From contig CAYRAM010000004.1 in the NCBI GenBank assembly GCA_964422295.1, positions 62,001-126,000 of the forward strand: 64,000 nt of DNA, read 5' to 3'. This DNA is from UBA12191 sp964422295 (GTDB taxonomy: Bacteria; Planctomycetota; UBA8108; UBA1146). The notes beneath the pieces are model-generated. The model ran no database searches. It worked only from the letters and a program-made list of their open reading frames with translations, and had not been told where the DNA came from. The position numbers were made by a program, and so were the translations under genes. This document shows positions 44,113 to 52,309 of this stretch, piece by piece (the stretch's first letter is position 1; every line of letters begins with the position of its first letter).

Positions 44113-45216
44113 ATGAAATTTCTGACCCTGATTCTGTTACTTTCGATTCCTTCCGTGGAATCTGTGTCTGCAACTGCTGACACGGACATTGCGGGCACAT
44201 ACAAGTCTCTTCTCGAAGCAGAAGAAAAAGGCAACCTTGGCATGGTCATGCGATATCGGTCGGAGCTGGTCATGGTTTGCAAGGGAAAGGAGCTACTCAC
44301 TCTTCTCCCCGGCGATGAAAACTCTCTCCTCCGAATCGGATGCCAAAGGGTCATCGGAATGGATCATGAGCAAAATCGTCGTCTCGATGATGCAGTGAGG
44401 ATTCTTTCACCCATCGTCCAAGAGCACATAGAAAGCGACGGGCCTGCAAGGAAGATCGCACTCAAAGCTTTGTTACCACTGGCAAGATCCTATGGTGAAA
44501 AGGGCCAGATCGATCAAGCGATCACTGTATTGGAGAAGGGACTCCCCTACCTCGAATCGGGAAGTGTCGATATTCGTGAAGCTTGGCTGCTGAGTGGAGA
44601 TTTGAAAGCTGCCAAAGGTGAAGTCCTCCCCGCCAAAAGGGATTGGAGTCGCCTGACCGATGATTTGAACAAGTTTGGTGACGATGCCCGCGCCCGGCGC
44701 AATTCCGCCGTCCGCCTCGCCCTTTTGGGAAAAAAAGCTCCCTCTCTCGGAGATGCTTCATGGTTTGGTGGCAAAAAGAAGAGCCTCAAATCGATGCAAG
44801 GGCAGGTCGTGCTTCTCGATTTTTGGGCGACCTGGTGTGGACCCTGTCGAATGCTGATGCCCGGCCTCGATAAAATCCAGCAACGACTCGCACCAAAGGG
44901 GCTACAGATTCTGGGTGTCACCAAACCGTATGCCCAAGGTTGGTTGCCTGAACGCGACAATCCCAAGCGGGGTCAAACCGTGCGCGGCATGACCCGTGAT
45001 GCCTTCCTGCAGCACTTGTTGGAGTTCAGGCGTCGATTTGGTGTTGACTACCCCTTCGTCGTCACCGGAAAACAGGGATTCGATGCCTACAAGGTGGGTG
45101 GCATTCCGATGGTGGTCTTAATCAACAAAAAAGGGGAGATTGCCTGGGTCAGGGTTGGCTCAGGAGGCGAAGGGTTGCTGGAAGCAACTCTCGAAAGGCT
45201 TCTCTTGCATGAATAA
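44113..45216 (+). CDS. Exported TlpA-like thioredoxin-family protein
   Basis: A 367-residue protein with a signal peptide (residues 1-22), a helical TPR-like middle (about 25-200) and a C-terminal thioredoxin domain. FWATWCGPCRM holds the active-site Cys242 and Cys245, and GGIPMVVLI the cis-proline. Such proteins reduce disulfides in the periplasm, often for cytochrome c maturation. GGAGG precedes the ATG. The DoxX/MauE gene converges from downstream and may belong to the same redox business. Confidence 0.9.
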   Translation: MKFLTLILLLSIPSVESVSATADTDIAGTYKSLLEAEEKGNLGMVMRYRSELVMVCKGKELLTLLPGDENSLLRIGCQRVIGMDHEQNRRLDDAVRILSPIVQEHIESDGPARKIALKALLPLARSYGEKGQIDQAITVLEKGLPYLESGSVDIREAWLLSGDLKAAKGEVLPAKRDWSRLTDDLNKFGDDARARRNSAVRLALLGKKAPSLGDASWFGGKKKSLKSMQGQVVLLDFWATWCGPCRMLMPGLDKIQQRLAPKGLQILGVTKPYAQGWLPERDNPKRGQTVRGMTRDAFLQHLLEFRRRFGVDYPFVVTGKQGFDAYKVGGIPMVVLINKKGEIAWVRVGSGGEGLLEATLERLLLHE

Positions 45217-45233
45217 TCCACGGAACGTGGAAT

Positions 45234-45734
45234 TCAACACGATGACCCACCGAGTCCTCCACGAAATGAAGTCGCTCGACTGAAGGTCGCCCACAGAGAC
45301 AGAATCAGCAGACAACTGTTTTCGAGTAGTTTTTGGCATATCGGGATTTCACCCGAACCACAGCCGCAATCCGCAACCACATCACAAAGACCGACAAATG
45401 CAGGATCAGACCCTATCAAACCGCTTCCCAAAAAATACACTGCGGGGGTGAACATGAGGAGCATCGCAGAGGTGATTGCTCCGGCTGACCTCAATCCGAT
45501 TCCCGAGAGCAGTGCCATGGCACACACGATTTCAGTGAATGGCATGATCACTGCAATGCTGTTGATCAGCCAAGACGGTTCCAGCGGTAAAATGTCGTAA
45601 TTTTTTATCCCCTTGAGGAAGGCGATGGGGTCGTTCACTTTTTCAATGCCATAGAACAGGAATACCAAACCCACAATCAGTCGGGCAATCAGCAAGGGGT
45701 ATCCCGTTGCATCCAGGCGCCGAAGATAATCCAT
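45234..45734 (-). CDS. DoxX/MauE-family membrane protein
   Basis: A 166-residue protein with four membrane helices and the family pattern LLIARLIVGLVFLFYGIEKV, MPFTEIVCAMALLSGIGLRSAG and CDVVADCGCGSG near the end. MauE-like proteins help make disulfides or reduce periplasmic proteins with a DsbD-type partner. The ATG shares one nt with the rhodanese stop (TGATG), so the two genes are coupled. Longer upstream starts in the frame lack family similarity. Confidence 0.88.
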   Translation of the reverse strand: MDYLRRLDATGYPLLIARLIVGLVFLFYGIEKVNDPIAFLKGIKNYDILPLEPSWLINSIAVIMPFTEIVCAMALLSGIGLRSAGAITSAMLLMFTPAVYFLGSGLIGSDPAFVGLCDVVADCGCGSGEIPICQKLLENSCLLILSLWATFSRATSFRGGLGGSSC

Positions 45735-46465
45735 CAACGTGCCTCCGATCCTGAAACAACAGGCATCCCTTTGTCTTTCCACTCATTGAATCCGCCTTCG
45801 TAAACGTAAATGTTCTCAGGAGGCATCCCATAGAGAGATCCAAGATCTGCCGCAAGGTGAATGCTGTCTTCGCAATCTCCACCATTGCAGTAAACGATGA
45901 TGAAAAAAGCCAGTTCCAGTTGCGGCCTGAGATCATCGACAAGGCTGTCTGATTCGTAGTGATAGAGCCAAACCGCTCCAGGTATGTGCCCATCTTCATA
46001 CTGATCCCTGACCCGAGCATCGACAAATGCAACGATGGATTCACCTGTGCTCACATACTCTTCTTCAGCCGTCATGAAGTGATCTCGAACATCTTCGAAA
46101 GTGAGTCGCTGAATCCCATCATCCGGCGGATGGATATCCGGGGTAACGGAGGTCTGGGAATCATTCCCTGAAACACCGGAATCCTGATCGCTTCCACTCT
46201 GGATCTCCGCTGGACCCTGAATCACCACCGGATTGGTGGGGGCAGATATAGATGGGAAGTAATTCCGCGAAAGGTCGATCGAGTTTTTCCCCCTCAGAGT
46301 ATTGGTAGCCAAGCCGAGCACTGCCGAAATGAAAACGAGAACAACCACTCCCTTGATCATCGAGCACTTTCCTTTTCGTGCCCCCGCGACAGCGTCGATC
46401 GATGTTGACTCTGTTTCGCTCTTGTTCTCAGGATCTCCTGCGCTCTTCCTGTCACCTGTGTTCAT
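45734..46465 (-). CDS. Membrane-anchored rhodanese-domain protein
   Basis: A 243-residue protein: an acidic N-terminal 34 residues, one membrane helix (about 36-53), a linker rich in Ser, Asp and Pro, and a rhodanese domain from about residue 115. VDARVRDQYEDGHIPGAV is the substrate loop and VYCNGGDCEDS the active-site loop with the catalytic cysteine. The domain faces the periplasm if the N-terminus is inside. Sulfur transfer or persulfide handling is inferred. Only a weak GGGTT ribosome site precedes the ATG. Translationally coupled to the MauE-like gene. Confidence 0.88.
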   Translation of the reverse strand: MNTGDRKSAGDPENKSETESTSIDAVAGARKGKCSMIKGVVVLVFISAVLGLATNTLRGKNSIDLSRNYFPSISAPTNPVVIQGPAEIQSGSDQDSGVSGNDSQTSVTPDIHPPDDGIQRLTFEDVRDHFMTAEEEYVSTGESIVAFVDARVRDQYEDGHIPGAVWLYHYESDSLVDDLRPQLELAFFIIVYCNGGDCEDSIHLAADLGSLYGMPPENIYVYEGGFNEWKDKGMPVVSGSEAR

Positions 46466-46610
46466 GACTAACCCAATCTGGGGATTGAGAGAAGTAACGA
46501 TCTATTGACTGTCTGAGCCTTGTCATTGCCCACCAGCCATCCAACCTTCTGAACATGTGTATCCCCGAGGAAGCAGATTTCGGAAAAACCGCTGACATGC
46601 GGCACAATAA

Positions 46611-46650
46611 CAAGAAAAGGTGCTCGCCACACCGATGTGTAGCGAGCACC
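46611..46650 (-). terminator. Terminator of the winged-helix gene
   Basis: Stem GGTGCTCGC (46619-46627) and GCGAGCACC (46642-46650) with an inner CACA/TGTG stem, followed on the minus strand by TTTTCTTG, about 24 nt past the stop at 46674. Confidence 0.85.
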
Positions 46651-46673
46651 CTGGAACACTTCAAAGGAAAAAT

Positions 46674-47135
46674 CTATGCGATCTCTTGGGATTTCATCAA
46701 CCAGCGGCCTGAAACATCCTGCTCGAATTCTTCATGCCGACGCAGATGTTGGAAAACTGCAAGATACAGATTTTTGGTCGCCTCTTCAGGGTGACGCCGT
46801 GCGATCTCATCCCTGACCTCTGCAGGGGTCAGAGGAACTTCAGCAGCTCCCAAAATCTCTTCAACCTGGGACCTGATCCAGCCACGTGGCCTGCGGCCAG
46901 ATGGAGTCAGGCGGCGCATCGATCCAGTGGTCGTCGCCAGATATCCCTGAACCTCCGGATATTGACTGAGAAATTCGCGAATTTGGTCCTCAACTTTATC
47001 AAGTTCATCTTTGAGGCGTTGTCGTTTGGTTTCGAGGCGATTGAGTTTGCCGCTATTTTCCTTCAATGCGACCAACTGCTTCAGCGCCTCAACGTCCAAT
47101 CTTCCAAGACTGTCCATCTCAATCTCCATATTCAC
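46674..47135 (-). CDS. Coiled-coil/winged-helix protein, function unknown
   Basis: A 153-residue cytoplasmic protein. Residues about 20-60 are heptad-rich (KENSGKLNRLETKRQRLKDE), a likely coiled coil, then a basic RRLTPSGRRPRGW linker and a winged-helix-like C-terminal region (VEEILGAAEVPLTPAEVRDEIA..LYLAVFQHLRRH) as in small DNA-binding modules. The reading frame has several close GTG/ATG starts; GTG at 47135, 8 nt after AGAGG, fits best, with ATG at 47129 as the alternative. DNA binding is inferred from the fold pattern. Confidence 0.6.
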   Translation of the reverse strand: MNMEIEMDSLGRLDVEALKQLVALKENSGKLNRLETKRQRLKDELDKVEDQIREFLSQYPEVQGYLATTTGSMRRLTPSGRRPRGWIRSQVEEILGAAEVPLTPAEVRDEIARRHPEEATKNLYLAVFQHLRRHEEFEQDVSGRWLMKSQEIA

Positions 47136-47506
47136 GGTCACCACCTCTTCCTAATGGTGTTATCCATGCTCTATAGGCAGAATTGACAAAGCCTGTCGAG
47201 AATCCACTAACAATGAATCCTGCTTCGCAATTCTCCGGGAGCCTCACTCACCCGAAGACACTTGTGCGCGTCACACCCGTTTCCACAAATAACTGGATCG
47301 TCGCTTAATAAAACACTAAAAAGAGCTGAGACACCGCCTTGAAGTATCCAAAACACTCAATTCCAAGGCTTTAGGCGAATATCAAACTCCGATTGTGGGA
47401 AAATCCATACTGATTTGTCCCATTTATCACGAGTTGTTACGAAACGTGACATTAGTCATATGTGTCCTATACTTTCACATCATAGGTGGGTTTACAAGGA
47501 GGATTC
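47136..47506. other. 371-bp intergenic region upstream of the amidase
   Basis: AT-rich near the amidase, with a candidate promoter at 47446-47473. The middle part (about 47190-47440) shows no reading frame or RNA that I can recognise. It must also hold the minus-strand promoter of the winged-helix gene. Confidence 0.4.
47446..47473 (+). promoter_or_regulatory. Candidate promoter of the amidase gene
   Basis: GTGACA (47446-47451) and TATACT (47468-47473) with a 16-nt spacer, about 33 nt before the TTG start at 47507. A reasonable but unproven sigma-70-type match. Confidence 0.4.
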
Positions 47507-48499
47507 TTGAAGATTTTTTTAATAACAAAGAAGTTTTTGAAAATCTTTGGAATTTGCCTAATACCGGCGCTTTATTCAGGATGCCATACCCTGCCAGGAG
47601 ACCTCTCAGAGGCCTCAGGCGACGAAATCGTCATTGCTGGAGAGCGCTTCCACACGACCAATCCAGTGACCCTATGGACCGATAAAGAAGGGTATGACGC
47701 CTATCGGGGGCACAGACATGACCAAAAAGACATTGGGCCCCCCCGAGATCACCCCGATCGTTTGTTACGCTTCGGCAGTTTGCGCAGAAACGGCCCCCCC
47801 GGTTGGGCTGACCAGGTCCGCAGTGAGGGGATCTCAGTGGAGGATCTGACTGCGGTGATCGACACGGTCGTCATCCACTACGACGCCTGTGGATCCGCAA
47901 GTCGTTGCTTTCACGTCCTCCATGATATCCGCGGCTTGTCATGCCACTTTCTTCTCGATGTCGACGGCACGATTTATCAAACCCTGGATGTCAAGGAACG
48001 TGCCTGGCACGCAGGCACTGCCAACGATCGTTCCATCGGCATCGAGATCGCCCACTTCGGTGCGTTCCCGGATGCAAATGAAGCGGATCAACACTATGAA
48101 AACAGCCCACAAGGATTCCGGCTCAAAGCAGATTCATTGGCAGGGACTTCCGCTGAGGGAGCCTACCCCTATCCGTCACGCCAGGAGATGTTCACTGGAG
48201 AGATTCACCGACAAGGCCTCTTTCAGAGAGATTTCACCGAAGCCCAATACGTCGCACTTGAAAGATTGCTGATCACTCTTTGCAAAGCTCTTCCCAGCAT
48301 TCGTCCTGTGGTCCCTCGCAACAACTCAGGTCAGGTAGAGTCGGAATTAAGAAATGAGATTCCCGGCCAGCCGGTGGCAGGAATCGTCGGGCATTGGCAT
48401 GTCGGTTCCCACAAGGTGGATCCGGGCCCTGCATTTGACTGGGACCGCATCGAAGCAGCGTTGCAGGCTGCAGATCTACCCGTCCACAACGTAGACTGA
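47507..48499 (+). CDS. N-acetylmuramoyl-L-alanine amidase, lipoprotein
   Basis: Zinc amidase of the Amidase_2 family that cuts the bond between muramic acid and the stem peptide. The start is TTG at 47507, with a full GGAGG box 4 nt upstream; the signal peptide (LKIFLITKKFLKIFGICLIP) leads to a lipobox-like YSGC. VVIHYDACG supplies a zinc histidine, GHWHVG the second, and VDPGPAFDW the Asp ligand, as in AmpD-like enzymes. ERAWHAGTANDRSIGIEIAH completes the site. About 330 residues, longer than AmpD, fitting an exported remodelling or recycling role. Confidence 0.9.
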   Translation: MKIFLITKKFLKIFGICLIPALYSGCHTLPGDLSEASGDEIVIAGERFHTTNPVTLWTDKEGYDAYRGHRHDQKDIGPPRDHPDRLLRFGSLRRNGPPGWADQVRSEGISVEDLTAVIDTVVIHYDACGSASRCFHVLHDIRGLSCHFLLDVDGTIYQTLDVKERAWHAGTANDRSIGIEIAHFGAFPDANEADQHYENSPQGFRLKADSLAGTSAEGAYPYPSRQEMFTGEIHRQGLFQRDFTEAQYVALERLLITLCKALPSIRPVVPRNNSGQVESELRNEIPGQPVAGIVGHWHVGSHKVDPGPAFDWDRIEAALQAADLPVHNVD

Positions 48500-49333
48500 T
48501 CAGCGAAGAGACCTTTGCCGTATCGCTTCAAAGAGGACGACAGCGGTCGCCATCGCGACGTTGAGTGAATCTGCGCTCCCGGCCATCGGGATCGAAACCT
48601 GAAGATCGGTCTGCGAAAGCCAGCGCTCGTCGAGCCCGTACTGCTCACTGCCCATGACAATGGCTATGGGACCTGAGAGATCACTCTCGGTATAACTCTC
48701 GGAGGCATCCGGTGAAGTGGCAACCAGGCGAATTCGCCGCTCCCGAAACCAGGCGAGAGCGTCCTCACTGGAACACTCTGCCACCGGAACGGTAAACAGG
48801 GTTCCCACACTGGCCCTGACGACATTGGGGTTGAAGATGTCGGTGCAGCGATCGACGACCACCAAACCACTGACCGCAGCTGCGTCTGCGGTTCTCAGCA
48901 AAGTCCCCAGATTCCCGGGTTTCTCGATCGATTGGGCGACGATGAAGATGGGCGAATCACCTTGGCCGGATTCATCCGATTCAAGATTCCAGCGGTCAAG
49001 TCCCCACTCCGGTTTCGGCGCACGTGCGATCAGGCCGTCGGGGCGATCGCGGTAGGAGACCTTTTGAAAGACTTCTTTGGTCACGTAACAGATCTGAGCC
49101 CCGCATCGGGATGATGCCTCTTCCAATAGTTGTTGCTCCTGGACACCGAGATAAAGTTCGGGACAGGTGAAGACCTCCTCCATGGGCAGTTTTGATTCAA
49201 CTGCCCGGGATATCTCCCGGTATCCCTCGATGACGAACTGTCCATCCCGGTCCCTGTCACGGCGATCGCGAAGGCGGACCAAAGATTTGATTCGAGGATT
49301 TTGGAGACTGGAGAGAACCTCTTCACGATTCAT
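48500..49333 (-). CDS. TrmH/SpoU-family RNA 2'-O-methyltransferase
   Basis: A 277-residue SPOUT methyltransferase that methylates a ribose in tRNA or rRNA; the target is unknown. The N-terminal part (NPRIKSLVRLRDRRDRDRDGQFVIEGYRE) is the L30e-like substrate-binding region. EKPGNLGTLLRTADAAA, GSEQYGL and SIPMAGSADSLNVAMATA are SPOUT motifs 1-3 forming the knotted SAM site. GGAGG precedes the ATG, which overlaps the end of the deiodinase-like gene by 11 nt. It ends one base from the amidase stop. Confidence 0.92.
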   Translation of the reverse strand: MNREEVLSSLQNPRIKSLVRLRDRRDRDRDGQFVIEGYREISRAVESKLPMEEVFTCPELYLGVQEQQLLEEASSRCGAQICYVTKEVFQKVSYRDRPDGLIARAPKPEWGLDRWNLESDESGQGDSPIFIVAQSIEKPGNLGTLLRTADAAAVSGLVVVDRCTDIFNPNVVRASVGTLFTVPVAECSSEDALAWFRERRIRLVATSPDASESYTESDLSGPIAIVMGSEQYGLDERWLSQTDLQVSIPMAGSADSLNVAMATAVVLFEAIRQRSLR

Positions 49334-50036
49334 CCGCCACCTCCTTTGAATCCGAATTGCGCCCCTCTCGATTGAAACTTCGGACCTCTTCGATCCCCTT
49401 TCTGTGCAGATCAGGAACCATGCATTCAGGGGCGGGGTATCCCACAGGGAAGAGCAGAAACGGCTTCTCGCGGACAGGTCTGTGCAATACGTCCCGGAGG
49501 AACTTCATCGGTGAAGGAGTATGAGTCAGGGTCGCCAGACCCAGGCGATGAACCGCACCAATAAAAAGACCCGCAGCGATCCCCACTGACTCTGTGACAT
49601 AATAATTTTTCTGCTTATCCCCTTCAGAAGTCACACCCTGGGTCTCTGCAAAGAGAATCACCAAATATGGGGCGATCTCCAGATAAGGCTTACTCGCATC
49701 GGTGCCGATGGGAGCCAATGCTTCAAGCCAGTCATCCGGCATGCGCCCACCGTAGGATCGCTCCTCCTCCTTTTCAGCCTCAATCCTGATCTCTCGCTTG
49801 ATCGCGGGATCATCGACGACAACGAAGTGCCAGGGTTGCCGGTGTGCTCCACTGGGTGCGGTGCTCGCTGCCGCGATGGCACGATCCAACCACTCCCTTG
49901 GGAAATGCTCATCGGAAAAATCGCGGACCGATCTTCGCGAAGCAAGCTCTGCCTCTAATCGTAGCGATACCGATTCCATCTCCTCTGTGGATTTGCGATC
50001 GAAAGAGAGTGGTACCGGTCGGTACTCCCTTGCCAT
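49323..50036 (-). CDS. Nitroreductase-family flavoprotein resembling iodotyrosine deiodinase
   Basis: A 237-residue FMN protein of the nitroreductase fold, close to iodotyrosine deiodinase (IYD). RRSVRDFS, STAPSGAHRQPWHFVVVDDP and LATLTHTPSPM are FMN-binding motifs shared with IYD. Glu91, Tyr95 and Lys116 match the IYD active-site-lid residues in identity and spacing (recalled as Glu157, Tyr161 and Lys182 in the human enzyme). Reductive dehalogenation of halotyrosines is therefore plausible; general nitroreductase activity is the alternative. The start is the third of three ATGs, 6 nt after AAGGG, 3 nt past the stop of the COG2509 gene. Confidence 0.85.
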   Translation of the reverse strand: MAREYRPVPLSFDRKSTEEMESVSLRLEAELASRRSVRDFSDEHFPREWLDRAIAAASTAPSGAHRQPWHFVVVDDPAIKREIRIEAEKEEERSYGGRMPDDWLEALAPIGTDASKPYLEIAPYLVILFAETQGVTSEGDKQKNYYVTESVGIAAGLFIGAVHRLGLATLTHTPSPMKFLRDVLHRPVREKPFLLFPVGYPAPECMVPDLHRKGIEEVRSFNREGRNSDSKEVADES

Positions 50037-50038
50037 CA

Positions 50039-51661
50039 TCATCCCTTCAATTGAGATCGATCTCTGACCACCCAAGCCTCGGCAGCCTTCATTCCATCGA
50101 GGGCCGCAGAGAGGATTCCTCCTGCATACCCTGCTCCCTCACCGAGAGGGTATAACCCCTTGAGCCCGGGACTTTCGAATGTAACCCCATCCCTGTCGAT
50201 GCGCACCGGGCTCGAAGAGCGCGATTCCGGTGCGGTGACCACAGCCATCTCGTGATCAAACTCAGGAATTCTACCAACCAACTCCTGCAATCCTGAACGC
50301 AAAGGTTCAAGAATGAAATCAGGCAAGAATTTCGAAAAATCTGTCGCCACCAAGGGTCTCGGATAACTGCACTGCGGTAAATCAGCAGAAATCTCTCCGC
50401 CGAGGAAATCGACGAGACGCAATGCAGGCACCGCAAAATTCCCTCCGGCTGAATCGTATGCTGCTTTTTCGATCTGCTCCTGCAACTCGATTCCTGCCAA
50501 TGGATCATCACCCTCTCCGAATTGCTCCGGTTCCAACGTGACGACAAAACCGCTGTTCGCCCATGGGCTTCGACGTTGATAACGAGAAGCGCCATTCACA
50601 CAGAGAAATCCATCACGTTCACTGGAGGGGAGAATTTCACCTCCGGGACACATGCAGAAGGAGAAAACTTCCCCTCTATCACCATTGGCCACCAGGCTGT
50701 AATCCGCCGGTGGAAGGTGGGAGTGTCCCGCTGAATCTCCGTACTGGATGGAATCGATCACATGCTGCGGATGTTCGATGCGAACCCCCAACTGAAATGG
50801 CTTGCGAGTCATCGGCACACCATGGCCGTAAAGACAGCGATAGACATCACGAGCGCTATGCCCGCTGGCGAGGAATACGGTTTCCGAATCCCAACGGGTC
50901 AATTCTCCATCGGTTTCGACGAGTAAGCCTTGTAATCGGGCCCCTTGCTCACCCTTCTCACAGACGAAATCGACACATCGATGATCAAAGTGGAATTCTG
51001 CTCCTCTTTCTATGAGGTTATTGCGCATCCTCTTGACGACACTCGGCAACAAGTTGGAACCGACGTGGGGTCGTCCATCAGTGAGAATCTCCTGAGGTGC
51101 GCCGTGTTCGACCAGAGTTTCGAGAACTTCTGGAACTCGAGGATCCTGCACTCGCGTATATAGTTTTCCATCGGAATAGGCTCCTGCACCTCCCTCGCCG
51201 TAGAGGAGATTGCATTCCGACTCAAATTCTTCCCCGCGGATAAAACGATTCCAACGCCGCGATCGCTCCACCACCTCGGGGCCTCTCTCGATGAGATGCG
51301 GTCGTGCACCCGATTGAACCAGGCGCATGGCACAGAAGAGACCCGCAGGACCTGTGCCCACCACCACAGGTCTTTCGGAACCGGAGTATTTGGAGATTTC
51401 CACCCTCTGCGGCGACCATGTGCGGGCACGCCCCTTTTCCAAGAGTCTTTCGGCGACGGCTGTCTCAGTCTCGATGACCACCGAGTGGATCCAGCGAGGA
51501 GGGCGACCGCGACGACAATCGAGAGATCTCTTGCGAACTTCCAGCCGATGAACTCGCTGACGGCCGATCTTGAGTTTGCGTGTCACTGCCCTCAAAAGAT
51601 CCTTCTCCGTCTCGCCCAACCGGAGCGACACATCGTGAACTAGCAGGGGGCGCGTGGACAT
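50039..51661 (-). CDS. COG2509-family FAD-dependent dehydrogenase
   Basis: A 540-residue flavoprotein of the poorly characterised COG2509 group. An N-terminal basic domain (about 1-90) precedes the FAD motif VVGTGPAGLFCAMRLVQSGA; later come CNLLYGEGGAGAYSDGKLYTR, FLASGHSARDVY and the C-terminal LYPLGEGAGYAGGILSAALDGM, all diagnostic. The substrate is unknown. The GGCG and CxC features noted in some relatives do not identify it further. AAGGAA is 7 nt before the ATG. It lies between the YkgJ-like and deiodinase-like genes, and could supply electrons to either. Confidence 0.9.
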   Translation of the reverse strand: MSTRPLLVHDVSLRLGETEKDLLRAVTRKLKIGRQRVHRLEVRKRSLDCRRGRPPRWIHSVVIETETAVAERLLEKGRARTWSPQRVEISKYSGSERPVVVGTGPAGLFCAMRLVQSGARPHLIERGPEVVERSRRWNRFIRGEEFESECNLLYGEGGAGAYSDGKLYTRVQDPRVPEVLETLVEHGAPQEILTDGRPHVGSNLLPSVVKRMRNNLIERGAEFHFDHRCVDFVCEKGEQGARLQGLLVETDGELTRWDSETVFLASGHSARDVYRCLYGHGVPMTRKPFQLGVRIEHPQHVIDSIQYGDSAGHSHLPPADYSLVANGDRGEVFSFCMCPGGEILPSSERDGFLCVNGASRYQRRSPWANSGFVVTLEPEQFGEGDDPLAGIELQEQIEKAAYDSAGGNFAVPALRLVDFLGGEISADLPQCSYPRPLVATDFSKFLPDFILEPLRSGLQELVGRIPEFDHEMAVVTAPESRSSSPVRIDRDGVTFESPGLKGLYPLGEGAGYAGGILSAALDGMKAAEAWVVRDRSQLKG

Positions 51662-51682
51662 CGAAGAGTTCCTTAAATTTGA

Positions 51683-52285
51683 TCAGCGGTCTTGGACTGA
51701 TCGATCATTCCTTTGAAAATCCTTGCGCAAAGTGGAACCGCACGATCCCACCGCAGAGCCTTCTTCGTCCAGCAGGTAGCGGATCAACATAAAGGGGATC
51801 ACCCGATAGTCCCAATCTTGGCCATAGAGGGATTCATTGAGTTGATCCCTTCTCTCAATGCTGCGTCGTCCTTCGCTACTGATCTTGTCATCCACAGTAT
51901 CGTAAGCGAGACACTCGATCGGCTTTGCAATCTTGTGGACCATGCATTGACCATCTTCGAGCAATGGACAGTCGAATGCCTGGGGACGACGGTTATCGCG
52001 CAAAAAGTGGATCGTTTGCCCCAGCCGTTGCAGTACCGTTTCAGTTTTTCCCAAGAGATGAGGTTTCTCGTGAAATGCACGGGCGATGTCGATCGCTTCC
52101 AATTCCGAGATTCTCATTTTGTTGACAGGCCTCTGGCAACAGTGCGCAGGACGATTTTCGGAGAGTGCAGGATTTTCGCGTTTTTCAAGAAACAACGGCC
52201 CTCTGGATCGATCCAGGGAAACCAGTGCCTCATCCAGGGAGTCTCCCTTTCTTGACTGGCGGGTTCCGCTATTTTTCTTCGCCAT
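51683..52285 (-). CDS. YkgJ-family cysteine-cluster protein
   Basis: A 200-residue protein with the CxxC-type cluster of the YkgJ/UPF0153 family: HCCQR, FDCPLLEDGQCMVHKIAKPIEC. Such proteins are thought to bind zinc or an iron-sulfur cluster; the function is unknown. The first 40 residues are basic and probably disordered. GGAGG is 6 nt before the ATG at 52285. It is in an operon with the MFS and COG2509 genes (24 and 21 nt gaps). Confidence 0.8.
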   Translation of the reverse strand: MAKKNSGTRQSRKGDSLDEALVSLDRSRGPLFLEKRENPALSENRPAHCCQRPVNKMRISELEAIDIARAFHEKPHLLGKTETVLQRLGQTIHFLRDNRRPQAFDCPLLEDGQCMVHKIAKPIECLAYDTVDDKISSEGRRSIERRDQLNESLYGQDWDYRVIPFMLIRYLLDEEGSAVGSCGSTLRKDFQRNDRSVQDR

Positions 52286-52309
52286 TTGATGCCTCCGCAG
52301 CACAGTGTA

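Noticed and set aside
45217..45231. TCCACG-GAA-CGTGGA hairpin after the TlpA-like gene
   Set aside because: Only 6 bp with a 3-nt loop and no T-run; too weak to call a terminator.
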